DNA of 64,000 bases from Oceanicella actignis (GTDB lineage Bacteria > Pseudomonadota > Alphaproteobacteria > Rhodobacterales > Rhodobacteraceae). Made by a program: the position numbers and the translations under genes. The stretch covers positions 124,001 through 188,000 of the forward strand of contig NZ_VNHJ01000005.1 of NCBI RefSeq assembly GCF_008124525.1, given 5' to 3'. The notes beneath the pieces were generated by a model. That model searched no databases. It saw only the letters and a program-made list of their open reading frames with translations, and was not told where the DNA came from. Below, piece after piece: positions 1-8,526 of this stretch (position 1 is its first letter; the number at the start of each line of letters is the position of its first letter).

Positions 1-151
1 CGCCGATGGCGCCGGCGATGGGGAACAGCGCCAGGATGGTCAGCGGGACCAGCGCGGCCGAGGTCATGCGCTGGCTCCACCAGTGGTGAACGCCGTCATG
101 CGCCGAGCCCAGGCCCAGCGCCCGCGCCATCGGGGTCTTGAAGTCGGTCAT
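1..151 (-). CDS. sdhD: Succinate dehydrogenase membrane anchor SdhD, partial (window edge)
   Basis: SdhD is one of the two small membrane subunits of succinate dehydrogenase (complex II); with SdhC it anchors the flavoprotein and iron-sulfur subunits and forms the heme b and quinone sites. Only about 50 N-terminal residues lie in the window. They contain the family-typical segment HDGVHHWWSQR followed by the start of the first membrane helix (SAALVPLTILALFPIAGAIG). The ATG at 149-151 follows a strong ribosome binding site (GGGAGG) and lies 14 bp after the sdhC stop, so the two are co-transcribed. The rest of the gene, and probably sdhA and sdhB, lie to the left of base 1. Confidence 0.9.
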   Translation of the reverse strand, partial: MTDFKTPMARALGLGSAHDGVHHWWSQRMTSAALVPLTILALFPIAGAIG

Positions 152-164
152 CGTTCGTCCTCCC

Positions 165-551
165 TCAGAGCGCCAGGAACCAGATGAGCAGCGTCAGCAC
201 GCCCGAGGCGACCAGAATGATCTGCCCGATCAGGTCGTTGAGCTTGATGTCGTAGCCGTAGCCCATGTCCATCCACAGATGGCGCAGGCCGGTTCCGAAG
301 TGATAGACCAGCGCCCAGGTCGAGCCGAACAGGATCAGAAGGCCGATCCAGCTGGTCAGGACCGCGTCGGCGGCGGCGAAGGCCTCGGGGCCCGAAGCGG
401 CGGCGAACAGCCACCACACGATCAGCGCGGCGGCCAGCGTCATGCCCACGCCGGTGATGCGGTGGAAGATCGACATCGCCGAGTTCAGCTGCGGGCGGTA
501 GATCTGAAGATGCGGCGACAGGGGGCGGTTTCCCCGGTTCACGTCGGCCAT
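165..551 (-). CDS. sdhC: Succinate dehydrogenase cytochrome b556 subunit SdhC
   Basis: SdhC is the cytochrome b subunit of complex II. It binds heme b together with SdhD and passes electrons from succinate to ubiquinone in the inner membrane. The 128-residue protein has the expected size, the N-terminal signature RPLSPHLQIYRP, the SIFHRITGVG quinone-site segment at residues 27-36, and the heme segment YHFGTGLRHLWMD (H84, H91). Three membrane helices are evident. The start at 551 was chosen because homologs begin MADVNR and because GGGGAGAG lies just upstream; an upstream extension is possible but is arginine-rich noise. It is the first gene of the sdh operon, 289 bp downstream of mch. Confidence 0.95.
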   Translation of the reverse strand: MADVNRGNRPLSPHLQIYRPQLNSAMSIFHRITGVGMTLAAALIVWWLFAAASGPEAFAAADAVLTSWIGLLILFGSTWALVYHFGTGLRHLWMDMGYGYDIKLNDLIGQIILVASGVLTLLIWFLAL

Positions 552-779
552 GCTCTCTCCCCTGACTTGTCCGGAGCGCGTCGCCCCGGCTTGGCTGCGG
601 GTCCCTCGGGCGTCGTGGCGGCGCCGGGATCTCGCGCGTCGGCTCCGTTCCGGGCGGGCCCGCGCGGGCGGCGCGGACGGGCGGACGCGCAAGCGGTATA
701 GCAGGAAATTCGCGGATTCCAAACGCCGCGCGCGGGCGCGGGGCCGCATGGATGACGAAAATCCGCATCATCCGGCGTC

Positions 780-814
780 TTTGTGATCACGCCGGCATTT
801 GGTGTGATCACAAA
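780..814. promoter_or_regulatory. Twin GTGATCAC palindromes (candidate operator) between mch and sdhC
   Basis: The palindrome GTGATCAC occurs at 783-790 and again at 804-811, with centres 21 bp apart (two helical turns). The flanks extend this into a perfect 11-bp inverted repeat, TTTGTGATCAC (780-790) and GTGATCACAAA (804-814). It lies 27-60 bp past the mch stop and about 230 bp upstream of sdhC. No T-run follows on either strand, so a terminator is unlikely. An operator for a dimeric regulator acting on the sdh promoter is the better reading. The regulator is not identified. Confidence 0.5.
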
Positions 815-840
815 AGCTCGCGCCCCGCCCGCGGCGCGAC

Positions 841-1890
841 TCACATCGGGATCAGCGCCCAGTAGTCCAGATCCAGAAGCACGCCCGGCGCATGGCGCCC
901 GCTCTCGTCGCGCAGCGGCCCCGAGGCCGCCTCGGGGCGCGCCGCCACCAGGCGCAGGCGCAGCGCGCCGACGCCGGGGGCGGGGGTCTCGGCCTTGTCC
1001 AGCACCTCGGACCAGGCGTGCACCGTGTCGCCGGCGAAGCACGGCGCCACATGCGCGCCGGCGTTGATGGCGGCGATCATCTGCGCGTTCGCCAGCCCGT
1101 TGAAGCTGAGCGCCCGCGCCAGGCTGATCACATGCCCGCCATAGATCAGTCGCCGGCCGTCCTCGCGCGCGTTGACGTTGAAATGCACCTTGGCCGTGTT
1201 CTGCCACAGGCGCGTGGCCATCATGTGCTCGGCCTCTTCGATGGTGACGCCGTCCACATGGTCGATGCGCTCGCCCACCGCGTAGTCGCCCCAGCGGTGC
1301 GGCTCGCCCGCCAGGCCGAAATCGTAGTCGGTGAAGTCGAGCCCCGCCGGCACGACCAGCGCCGAGGCCGCCACCGCGGGCGCCAGCTCGGGCACGACGG
1401 TCTGCGGAGCCGGCGCCTCGGGGTCGCGCTTGCGCACCATCACCCAGCGCGCCCAGCTCATCACAGGCTCGCCGCGCTGGTCGGTCGCGGTCGAGCGCAC
1501 CCACACCACGCCCGTGCGCCCGTTCGAGTTCTGCTTGAGGCCGATCACCTCGGAGGTGGTGGCGATGGTGTCGCCCGGATAGACCGGCCGCAGGAAGCGG
1601 CACTCGGCATAGCCCAGATTGGCCACGGCGTTGAGCGACACGTCGGGCACCGTCTTGCCGAAGGCGACGTGAAAGCCGATCAGCTCCTCGAGCGGGCTGC
1701 GCGGCAGGCCGCAGGCGCGGGCGAAGTCGTCGGAGGAGTAGAGCGCGAAGCGCGTCGGATACAGCGCCCCGTAAAGCGCGCGGTCGCCCTCGGTCAGGGT
1801 GCGCGGCGTGGCGTGGCGCAGGATCTGCCCGACGTGGAAATCCTCGAAGAAGTTGCCGGGATTGGTTTTCGGGGCCTTGGCCTCGGTCAT
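841..1890 (-). CDS. mch: Mesaconyl-CoA hydratase, tandem MaoC-like domains
   Basis: This enzyme interconverts mesaconyl-C1-CoA and beta-methylmalyl-CoA in the ethylmalonyl-CoA pathway, which many Rhodobacterales use in place of the glyoxylate shunt for acetyl-CoA growth. The 349-residue protein has two hot-dog (MaoC-type) halves. The first has NPGNFFEDFHVGQ and the AFGKTVPDVSLNAVANLGYAE segment; the second has RWGDYAVGERIDH and NTAKVHFN. The length matches the Rhodobacter enzyme. The start at 1890 (MTEAKAPK) has GGAG about eight bases upstream; an in-frame codon at 1914 would add eight residues. Placement beside sdhCD and near an Mcl2-type gene matches the known Rhodobacter cluster. Confidence 0.9.
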   Translation of the reverse strand: MTEAKAPKTNPGNFFEDFHVGQILRHATPRTLTEGDRALYGALYPTRFALYSSDDFARACGLPRSPLEELIGFHVAFGKTVPDVSLNAVANLGYAECRFLRPVYPGDTIATTSEVIGLKQNSNGRTGVVWVRSTATDQRGEPVMSWARWVMVRKRDPEAPAPQTVVPELAPAVAASALVVPAGLDFTDYDFGLAGEPHRWGDYAVGERIDHVDGVTIEEAEHMMATRLWQNTAKVHFNVNAREDGRRLIYGGHVISLARALSFNGLANAQMIAAINAGAHVAPCFAGDTVHAWSEVLDKAETPAPGVGALRLRLVAARPEAASGPLRDESGRHAPGVLLDLDYWALIPM

Positions 1891-1966
1891 GGGACGCGCT
1901 CCGGGTAATTTCATGTCACGACGACGCGCTGCACAATAAGCATCTTGCGCGGCGCCGCAAGCCCGC

Positions 1967-2968
1967 TCAGTAGCGCACCCGAAGGTTCAGCGAGCCGAAT
2001 TGCGAGGGGCCGTCCTGCTCCTGATATTCCTCGAGGCGCAGCACATGCGTGTAGGCCAGCTCGACCCGGCCCAGCTGCACCGCCAGCCCGGCCAGAAAGT
2101 CGGCGGTGGTGCGGCGGATGGTGACGCCGCGGGGGCCGCCGAAGGTGTTGCCCTCGAGAAAGATGTTGCGCCCCACCAGCCGCCCCTCGGCCCCGACGAA
2201 AAGCTGCCAGCTCAGCCCCCGCGTCGCGCGGAAGAAACCGGGCGAGGACACCGCCGGGCGCACGCGCGGCGGGCCGTAATCGTCGGCCAGGTCGCGGCCG
2301 ATGCGCAGCGTCGCCCCGGCGGCGGCCGAGCTGTCGACATTGCCCAGCGTCAGGTTGAAATGCGGCGCCGCGTCCGCCTGCAGGTCCAGCGCCGGCAGCG
2401 GCAGGGCGGCGCCGAAGCGGTATTTGCGGTCGTAGATCAGGCGGATGCCCGGCTCGTCGCGGATCTGCGTGTCCCAGCCGTTGGGGATCGGGCTGTTGAT
2501 CAGCTTGTGCACGAAGGTCTGCACCGGTTCGGCCAGCGCCGATGGCCCGACCACGCCGATCTCGATCGAGAACGAATCGAGCCGGTCGCCCCGGTCGGCG
2601 GACAGGCCGTATCCGGCGTAGAGAAAGCCCGCATAGGGCCGCTGGTCGGGCGGCGGGTTGCGCAGCGTGATGTCGGGGGGCGTATACATGTTCTGCCCCA
2701 GGGCGAAGGATTCGCGCCAGTCCGCGCCGGGGCTCAGCCGCGCCAGGCGCGCGCGCGCCGCCCGCCCCAGCGCGCTCAGCCTGCCGCGCGGGCGCACATA
2801 GTCGAGCCGCACGCCGTTGGTGTAGTCCTGATCGCTGCCGGCGAAGACGTCGTTCTCGAAAGTGAAGCCCAGCGTGCCGCGCGCCGGATCGGGCGCCTGC
2901 TGCGCCGCGGCGACGCCGGCCCACAGCCAGGCCAGCGCCAGAGCCGCGGCGACGGGGCGCGGCCTCAT
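1967..2968 (-). CDS. LpxR-type lipid A deacylase family outer-membrane protein (DUF2219)
   Basis: This 333-residue protein has a signal peptide (LALAWLWAGVAAAQQA, cleavage near residue 22) and then the DUF2219/LpxR signature: GTLGFTFENDVFAGSDQDYTNG near the N-terminus, PYAGFLYAGYG near residue 111 and a C-terminal beta-strand ending in aromatic Tyr. LpxR enzymes are outer-membrane beta-barrels that remove the 3'-O-linked acyloxyacyl chain of lipid A; whether this member is active is not known. Its ATG overlaps the stop of the upstream DUF1737 gene (ATGA), so translation is probably coupled. No link to the neighbouring metabolic genes is obvious. Confidence 0.8.
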   Translation of the reverse strand: MRPRPVAAALALAWLWAGVAAAQQAPDPARGTLGFTFENDVFAGSDQDYTNGVRLDYVRPRGRLSALGRAARARLARLSPGADWRESFALGQNMYTPPDITLRNPPPDQRPYAGFLYAGYGLSADRGDRLDSFSIEIGVVGPSALAEPVQTFVHKLINSPIPNGWDTQIRDEPGIRLIYDRKYRFGAALPLPALDLQADAAPHFNLTLGNVDSSAAAGATLRIGRDLADDYGPPRVRPAVSSPGFFRATRGLSWQLFVGAEGRLVGRNIFLEGNTFGGPRGVTIRRTTADFLAGLAVQLGRVELAYTHVLRLEEYQEQDGPSQFGSLNLRVRY

Positions 2969-3168
2969 TGCTCGCGCAGGGGGCGCGCGGGGTCGTAGAC
3001 GCCCGGCTTGTCCTTGACCACCGCCTGGGCGCAGCGCATCACCCCGCGCGCGGCGTCGAAGGCGTAGGCGGGCGAGCCATGCAGCCGCCAGCCTTCGTTG
3101 AGCGCCTCGGTGACCTTGCGGCAGAAGGCGGCGTCGTCGTCGGCGGTGAGCAGGCGGTAGAGCTTCAT
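2965..3168 (-). CDS. DUF1737 domain small protein
   Basis: This is a 67-residue protein of the DUF1737 family, recognisable from the N-terminal MKLYRLLTADDDAAFCRKVTEALNEGW pattern and the following LHGSPAYAFD segment. The family is small, cytoplasmic and of unknown function. A GGAGA ribosome binding site lies just upstream, and the stop codon overlaps the start of the LpxR-like gene, suggesting an operon. It has no signal peptide or membrane segment. Confidence 0.8.
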   Translation of the reverse strand: MKLYRLLTADDDAAFCRKVTEALNEGWRLHGSPAYAFDAARGVMRCAQAVVKDKPGVYDPARPLREQ

Positions 3169-3192
3169 CGACGTTCTCCGGCGGGGGCGGGC

Positions 3193-3756
3193 TCAGCCCG
3201 GGAAGACGGGTCGGCCGAGCCAGCCATGGATGGCCGCGATGGCGGCGTAGGCGACCAGGGTGATGGCGACCAGGATCAGATCCTTGCGCAGCGGCGCGGG
3301 GGCGGGGCGCGTCCATGCGCCGTCGCGGGCGTTGGCCGCGCGCATCGCCGCAAGCGCCCACAGGCCCATGCCGCCGAACAGCGCCGCCGAGGCCGCGTCG
3401 CCGTTCACCAGCAGATGCGCCGCCGCCCACACCGCCACCGCGCTCAGCATCGGATGGCGCACGAAGCGCTTGACGTTGCCGGTCGAGTGGCTGGCGCCGA
3501 ATAGCCCCACGGCGAACAGCATGAGCAGGTTGTTGAGATGGCGCGTCCAGGCGGGCGGCTCCCACAGCGGGATGAAGTCGGCCTGCCGGTAGCCGACGAC
3601 CATCAGCGCGATCGCGGCCAGCGCCGCCAGCGAGAACAGCCCCTTGTAGGCGTTCTCGCCCAGGCGCGCGGCCAGCGCGGCGCGCGCGCCGGGGGCGACC
3701 AGCGGGAAAAGGTGGCCGATCCACCACAGCGCAAGTCCGAGGATGAGCAGGGTCAT
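3193..3756 (-). CDS. nnrU: NnrU-like integral membrane protein
   Basis: This 187-residue protein has about five hydrophobic segments and the NnrU family pattern: an N-terminal WIGHLFPL segment, FIPLWEPPAWTRHLNNLLML in the middle, and GASHSTGNVKRFVRHPMLSAVAVWAAAHLLVNGD with the conserved RHPM motif, shared with isoprenylcysteine methyltransferase-like membrane proteins. NnrU was named from denitrification clusters, but the family is widespread in alphaproteobacteria and its biochemical role is unknown. No denitrification genes are present here. It stands 24 bp upstream of the DUF1737 gene on the same strand. Confidence 0.85.
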   Translation of the reverse strand: MTLLILGLALWWIGHLFPLVAPGARAALAARLGENAYKGLFSLAALAAIALMVVGYRQADFIPLWEPPAWTRHLNNLLMLFAVGLFGASHSTGNVKRFVRHPMLSAVAVWAAAHLLVNGDAASAALFGGMGLWALAAMRAANARDGAWTRPAPAPLRKDLILVAITLVAYAAIAAIHGWLGRPVFPG

Positions 3757-3862
3757 GGGCGGCTCCTTGCCGTTTCCGCGGCCATCTGAGGGGCCATGTC
3801 GCGGCCCGGTTCGGCGCGGATCATAGCGCGCCGCGCGCCGCGCGCCAGAGCGAAGATGGCGC

Positions 3863-4555
3863 CTACACCCCCAGATGGCGGTCGCGCAGCTCGGGCGTCA
3901 GCGTCGAGGGCGGGCCGCTCCAGACCGTGACGCCCTTTTCCAGGATCACGCAGGCATCCGCCAGGCGCAGCATCTCGCGCAGGGTCTTGTCCACGATCAG
4001 AATGGCCTGCCCCTCGGCCTTGAGCGCGGCAAGGGCCGACCAGATCTCGCGCCGCACGGCGGGGGCCAGGCCTTCGGTCGCCTCGTCCAGGATCAGAAGG
4101 CGCGGATTGGTGGCCAGCGCGCGGCCCACGGCCAGCATCTGCTGCTCGCCGCCCGACAGGGTGCGGGCAAGCTGGCCGCGCCGCTCGGCCAGGCGGGGAA
4201 ACAGCGCGGCGATGCGCTCGATCGTCCACGGGCCGGGGCGGGCGGTGGCCAGAAGGTTCTCCTCGACCGTCAGATTGCCGAAGCAGCGCCGGCCCTCGGG
4301 GCACAGGCCAAGCCCCAGCCGCGCCGCCCGGTGCGGCGGCAGGCGCGAGATGTCGCGGCCCATGAAGGCGATATCGCCCGAGCGGTGGGGCAGAAGGCGG
4401 CAGATGGCGCGGATGGTCGTCGTCTTGCCCATGCCGTTGCGGCCCATGAGCGCCACGACCTGCCCCGCGCGCACCTCGAGGTCCACGCCGAACAGGGCCT
4501 GGGCGGGGCCGTAGAAGGCGGTCACGTCGCGCAAGCGCAAAAGGGCGTCAGACAT
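3863..4555 (-). CDS. livF: LIV-type ABC transporter ATP-binding protein LivF
   Basis: This is the second ATPase of a branched-chain amino acid/amide/organic acid type ABC importer. The 230-residue protein carries Walker A (GRNGMGKTT, about residues 38-46), the LivF-specific LCPEGRRCFGNLTVEENL stretch, the ABC signature LSGGEQQMLAVGRAL and Walker B LLILDEATEGL. The start at 4555 overlaps the livG stop by eight bases. A further in-frame start at 4660 would only add sequence out of the livG reading frame. It closes the livJ-H-M-G-F operon. The usual switch histidine appears replaced (ILIVDKTL where many have LVEQ), which may affect ATPase kinetics. Confidence 0.92.
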   Translation of the reverse strand: MSDALLRLRDVTAFYGPAQALFGVDLEVRAGQVVALMGRNGMGKTTTIRAICRLLPHRSGDIAFMGRDISRLPPHRAARLGLGLCPEGRRCFGNLTVEENLLATARPGPWTIERIAALFPRLAERRGQLARTLSGGEQQMLAVGRALATNPRLLILDEATEGLAPAVRREIWSALAALKAEGQAILIVDKTLREMLRLADACVILEKGVTVWSGPPSTLTPELRDRHLGV

Positions 4556-5318
4556 CGGCGGCCTCGGGTTGGTCGTCCTGTCCCAGATAGGTCGCGCGCA
4601 CCGCCGCGTCGGCGCGGATCGCGGCGGGCGGGCCGTGAGCGATGACGCGGCCCATCGCAAGAACGGTGATGCGGTCGGCCAGGCGAAACACCGCGTCCAT
4701 GTCGTGCTCGACCAGCAGGATCGGAACCTCGCGGCGCAGGGCGTCGAGCAGCTCGGTCATCTGCGCCGCGCCCTCGGGGCCCATCCCGGCCAGCGGCTCG
4801 TCCAGCAGCAGCGCGCGCGGCGCGCCGGCCAGCGCGCAGGCCAGCTCAAGGCGGCGGCGCTCGCCATGCGAAAGCTCGGCCGCGGGCGTGTCGGCCCGCG
4901 CGGCCAGCCCCACGCGCGCCAGCGCGGCGTCGGCGGCCTCGGTCAGCGCGCGCTCGCGCATGAGCGGGCGCACGAAGCCCCACGCCCCGCCCGCGCGCGC
5001 CAGCGCCCCGATCATGGCGTTGCGCCGCGCCGACAGCGGCAGCGCCAGCGTCGAGACCTGGAACGTCCGCCCCAGCCCCAGCCGCGCGCGCCGCGCCGGC
5101 GACAGGCGCGTGACGTCGCGCCCGGCCAGCAGCACGCGCCCCGCATCGGGCCGGATCCAGCCGGCGATCTGGCCGATCAGCGTCGACTTGCCGGCGCCGT
5201 TCGGCCCGATCAGCGCGTGGATTTCGCCCGCCCGCAGGTCGAGCGAGACCCTGTCCGAGGCCACCAGCCCCCCGAAGGCCTTGCTCAGCCCCTCGACCCG
5301 CAGCGCCGCTTCAGCCAT
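4548..5318 (-). CDS. livG: LIV-type ABC transporter ATP-binding protein LivG
   Basis: This is the first ATPase of the LIV-type importer, 256 residues. It has Walker A GPNGAGKST (residues about 38-46), a GLGRTFQV LivG signature, an ABC signature of the form LSHGERRRLELACAL, Walker B LLLDEPLAGM and the switch region LLVEHDMD. LivG and LivF form the heterodimer that powers LivH and LivM. It overlaps livM at its start and livF at its end by eight bases each, so it is part of one translationally coupled operon. Confidence 0.92.
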   Translation of the reverse strand: MAEAALRVEGLSKAFGGLVASDRVSLDLRAGEIHALIGPNGAGKSTLIGQIAGWIRPDAGRVLLAGRDVTRLSPARRARLGLGRTFQVSTLALPLSARRNAMIGALARAGGAWGFVRPLMRERALTEAADAALARVGLAARADTPAAELSHGERRRLELACALAGAPRALLLDEPLAGMGPEGAAQMTELLDALRREVPILLVEHDMDAVFRLADRITVLAMGRVIAHGPPAAIRADAAVRATYLGQDDQPEAADV

Positions 5319-6300
5319 GGCGCGCCCTCCCGGCCAGAAGGCCCAGAAGCCCGCCCCGCGCGAACAGCGTCACGCCCAGAAGCAGCGCGCCGAAGACCAG
5401 GACCCAGCGCTCGGTCGCCGCGCCCAGGAAGTGTTCGAGCAGCACGAAGGCCGCCGCCCCCGCCACCGGGCCGCCCAGCCGCCCGACGCCGCCCAGGATG
5501 ACGAAGGCCATCAGCTCGCCCGACATCTTCCACGACAGCGCCGAGGGGCCGACGAACCCGTTCAGATCCGCGTTCAGCGCCCCCGCCACCGCCGTCACGG
5601 CGCCCGACAGGGCGAAGGCGGTCAGCCGGACGGGAAAGGGATCGACCCCCGCGCTGGCCAGCCGCGCCTCGCTCAGCCGCGCCATGGTCAGCGCCGCGCC
5701 GAAGCGCGCGCGCATGATGCGCGCCGTGCCCGCCAGCGTCGCCGCCAGCCAGACGAAGCATATGGCGAAGAAGGTGAAGGGATCGTAGACGTCCAGCCCC
5801 TCGATGCCGTTGCGCAGGTAGATGGGCAGCCCGTCCTCGCCGCCATAGGCCGGCCAGGAGATGGCGAAGTAGTAGAACATCTGCGCGAAGGCGAGGGTGA
5901 TCATGATGAACTGCACCCCCGAGGTGCGCAGCGACAGCGCCCCGATCAGCAGCGCCGCCAGCCCGCCCGTCGCCGCCGCCGCGGCCCAGACGACGATCAT
6001 CCGGTCCGTGCCGGGCACAAGGACGGGCCAGCTCGCCAGCGGGATCTGGTTCGCCGCGTGCCACGCCGCCACCCCGGCCGCATAGCCGCCCAGCCCGAAG
6101 AAGGCCGCATGGCCGAAGCTGACCATGCCGCCGAAGCCCAGCGCCAGGTTCAGCCCCGCCGCCGCCATGGCCAGGATCGCCACGCGTGCGGCCATGTTGA
6201 CGTAGAAGGGCTCGCCCAGCGCATGCGCGCCCGCCGCCGCCGCCGCAAGCGCGGCCAGCAGCGCCAGCGTCGCCCTGGTGTCGCGCGCGTCCTCAGCCAT
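5311..6300 (-). CDS. livM: LIV-type ABC transporter permease LivM
   Basis: This 329-residue inner-membrane permease has around nine hydrophobic segments and the LivM family core: AAGLNLALGFGGMVSFGHAAFFGLGGYAAG near residues 40-70, RTSGVQFIMITLAFAQM and the cytoplasmic coupling region ending LSWKMSGELMAFVILGGVGRLGGPVAGA. It pairs with LivH to form the channel. It overlaps livH by eight bases upstream and livG by eight bases downstream. Confidence 0.92.
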   Translation of the reverse strand: MAEDARDTRATLALLAALAAAAAGAHALGEPFYVNMAARVAILAMAAAGLNLALGFGGMVSFGHAAFFGLGGYAAGVAAWHAANQIPLASWPVLVPGTDRMIVVWAAAAATGGLAALLIGALSLRTSGVQFIMITLAFAQMFYYFAISWPAYGGEDGLPIYLRNGIEGLDVYDPFTFFAICFVWLAATLAGTARIMRARFGAALTMARLSEARLASAGVDPFPVRLTAFALSGAVTAVAGALNADLNGFVGPSALSWKMSGELMAFVILGGVGRLGGPVAGAAAFVLLEHFLGAATERWVLVFGALLLGVTLFARGGLLGLLAGRARHG

Positions 6301-7213
6301 CGGCCGGAAACAGTCCCTTGGGCCGCAGAACCAGCACCGCGGCCATGAGCATGTAGATCAGCATCGAGGCGACCGCCGCGCCCGCGCCCGCGGCCGTGGC
6401 CGGGTCCCAGATGCGCGCGAACAGCGCCGGCAGCAGCGCGCGGCCCATCGTGTCGGTCACGCCCACCAGCATCGCTCCAGCGAACGCGCCCTTCACCGAG
6501 CCCACGCCCCCGATCACGATCACCACGAAGGCCAGGATCAGCACCGGCTCGCCCATGTCCGCCTGCACCGAGCGCAGCGCGCCCACCATGGCCCCCGCGA
6601 ACCCCGCCAGGCCCGCGCCCAGGGCGAAGACGGCGGTGTAGAGCAGCGCCACGTTCACCCCCAGCGCGGCCACCATCTCGCGGTCGGACTCGCCGGCGCG
6701 GATGCGCATGCCCAGCCGCGTGCGCGCGATCAGCGCGTGCAGCCCGGCCGCCGCCGCAAGCCCCGCGACGATGATCGCCAGGCGGTAGGCCGGATAGGCG
6801 CCGCCGCCCGGCAGCGGCACGGCGCCCGACAGCGCCGCCGGCGGGTCGAGCCACAGCGGCTGCGGGCCGAAGATCCACCGCGCCGCATCCGAGAAGATCA
6901 GCGCCAGCGCGAAGGTGGCCAGAACCTGATCGAGATGATCGCGCCCGTAAAGCCGGCGCACGACCAAGAGCTCGACCGCCGCGCCCGCCGCCGCCGCCGC
7001 CAGCGCGCCGCCCGCGAGGCCCAGCCAGAACGATCCCGTCTCGCGCGTCAGGAAGGCGCAGGCATAGGCGCCGGTCATGAACAGCGCGCCATGCGCCAGG
7101 TTGATGAGCCCCATCACCCCGAAGATCAGCGTCAGCCCCGCCGCGGCCAGGAACAGCATCACCCCCAGCTGCACGCCGTTCAGCGCCTGCTCGAGCGCCA
7201 GCGCCGCGCTCAT
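6293..7213 (-). CDS. livH: LIV-type ABC transporter permease LivH
   Basis: This 306-residue permease has the LivH pattern: NGVQLGVMLFLAAAGLTLIFGVMGLINLAHGALFM near the N-terminus, TRLGMRIRAGESDREMVAALGVNV, and GGVGSVKGAFAGAMLVGVTDTMG near the C-terminus. About eight membrane helices are evident. It is separated from the upstream binding-protein gene livJ by 61 bp that contain a GC-rich hairpin, and overlaps livM downstream. Confidence 0.92.
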   Translation of the reverse strand: MSAALALEQALNGVQLGVMLFLAAAGLTLIFGVMGLINLAHGALFMTGAYACAFLTRETGSFWLGLAGGALAAAAAGAAVELLVVRRLYGRDHLDQVLATFALALIFSDAARWIFGPQPLWLDPPAALSGAVPLPGGGAYPAYRLAIIVAGLAAAAGLHALIARTRLGMRIRAGESDREMVAALGVNVALLYTAVFALGAGLAGFAGAMVGALRSVQADMGEPVLILAFVVIVIGGVGSVKGAFAGAMLVGVTDTMGRALLPALFARIWDPATAAGAGAAVASMLIYMLMAAVLVLRPKGLFPADG

Positions 7214-7241
7214 GGACGCGGCCCCGGGCCAAGTCGGCGGG

Positions 7242-7266
7242 CGGCGCCCGGCATCGGCGGGCGCCG
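7242..7266 (-). other. Intercistronic GC hairpin between livJ and livH
   Basis: CGGCGCCCG (7242-7250) and CGGGCGCCG (7258-7266) form a perfect 9-bp stem with a 7-nt loop, directly after the binding-protein gene livJ and before livH. There is no U-run, so it is not a classical terminator. Such hairpins commonly protect the binding-protein mRNA from 3' decay or reduce read-through, giving more binding protein than permease. The role here is inferred. Confidence 0.5.
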
Positions 7267-7274
7267 GCGGGCGG

Positions 7275-8414
7275 TCACATGCGGCATTGCGCGGCGTAGG
7301 CGTCCTGCCGGTCGCGCATGGCGACGCCGATCAGGCGGTTGGTCGGCTTGCCGTCGCCGGGCACGACCTCGCGCACGTAGATGTCCTGGATCGGGTGGTG
7401 GTTGGGGCCGAAGCGGAACTTGCCGCGCACGCTCTCGAAGCGGGCGGCGCGCAGCGCCTCGCGGAAGGCGTCGGGCTCCTTGACCGGGTCGGCCGCGTCC
7501 AGCGCCGACAGGATCAGCCGCGCCGCGTCGTAGCCCTGGCTGGCGTAGAGCGTGGGCGTGCGGCCATGGGTCTTGCGGAAGGCCTCGACGAAGGCGCGGT
7601 TGGCCGCGTTGTCCAGGTCATAGGCCCATTGCGAGGTGTTGCGCGCGCCGATCGCCGCGTCGCCGACCGCGCCCAGGATCACCTCGTCGAACGAGAAGGC
7701 CGGGCCGAACACCGGCAGCGTCATGCCCGCGCCGGCATATTGCTTGAGAAAGGCGATGCCCATGCCGCCGGGCAGGAAGAAGAACACCGAGTCGGCGTCC
7801 GAGGCGCGGATGCGCGCGATCTCGGCCGCATAGTCGGTCTGCCCGAGCTTCGTGTAGAGCTCGCCGCCCACATCCGCGCCGAAGGTGGACTTGAACCCCG
7901 TCAGCGCATCGGTTCCGGCCGGGTAGTTGGGCGCCAGGATGAAGGGCCGCTTGAACCCCTGCGCCTTCATGTAGGCGCCCATCGCCGCGTGCAGGTCGTC
8001 GTTCTGCCAGGCGACGTTGAAGTAGTTGCGATGGCAGCCGCGGCCGGCCAGCGCGCTGGGCCCCGCATTGGGCGAGATGTAGAACACCCCCTGGCGCACC
8101 GCCGAGGGCACGACCGCCATGGCCAGGTTCGACCAGATGATGCCGGTCAGGATCGCGACCTTGTCCTTCTGGATCATCTCGTCGGCCAGGCTCTTGGCCA
8201 TGTCGGGCTTGCGCGCGTCGTCGCGCACGATCAGCTCGACGTCCTTGCGCCCGGCCTGTTCGAGCGCGAGCTGGAAGCCGTCGCGCACGTCCACCCCCAG
8301 ATGCGCGCCGCCGCCCGACAGCGTGGTGATCATGCCGATGCGCGTCGGATCGGCGGCGGCGCCGCCTGCGGCGACGATGGCGGCCAGCGCGGCGCCCAGA
8401 ATTCGCTTCTTCAT
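7275..8414 (-). CDS. livJ: LIV-type ABC transporter substrate-binding protein
   Basis: This 379-residue periplasmic type I binding protein has a signal peptide (residues 1-21, KKRILGAALAAIVAAGGAAA). The mature part starts ADPTRIGMITTLSGGGAHLGVDVRDGFQLALEQAG, typical of the family. The C-terminal FRFGPNHHPIQDIYVREV motif resembles members that bind aromatic or other carboxylic acids rather than leucine, so the substrate may be an organic acid. The start at 8414 gives a proper signal peptide. It is first in the liv operon; mcl2 lies 112 bp upstream on the same strand. Confidence 0.9.
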   Translation of the reverse strand: MKKRILGAALAAIVAAGGAAADPTRIGMITTLSGGGAHLGVDVRDGFQLALEQAGRKDVELIVRDDARKPDMAKSLADEMIQKDKVAILTGIIWSNLAMAVVPSAVRQGVFYISPNAGPSALAGRGCHRNYFNVAWQNDDLHAAMGAYMKAQGFKRPFILAPNYPAGTDALTGFKSTFGADVGGELYTKLGQTDYAAEIARIRASDADSVFFFLPGGMGIAFLKQYAGAGMTLPVFGPAFSFDEVILGAVGDAAIGARNTSQWAYDLDNAANRAFVEAFRKTHGRTPTLYASQGYDAARLILSALDAADPVKEPDAFREALRAARFESVRGKFRFGPNHHPIQDIYVREVVPGDGKPTNRLIGVAMRDRQDAYAAQCRM

Positions 8415-8526
8415 CCCTCGGTCTCCCTGTTGCGCGGATCTTCCCGCCCGTCGGCGCGGGGGCGTCCTTAGGCACAGCTGGGCGCAACGCGGCGCCGATT
8501 GCAAGCCCCCGCCTTGTCGCGCCCGC

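Noticed and set aside
780-814. Intrinsic terminator after mch
   Set aside because: The inverted repeat is perfect but no T-run follows on either strand; two nested palindromes fit an operator better.
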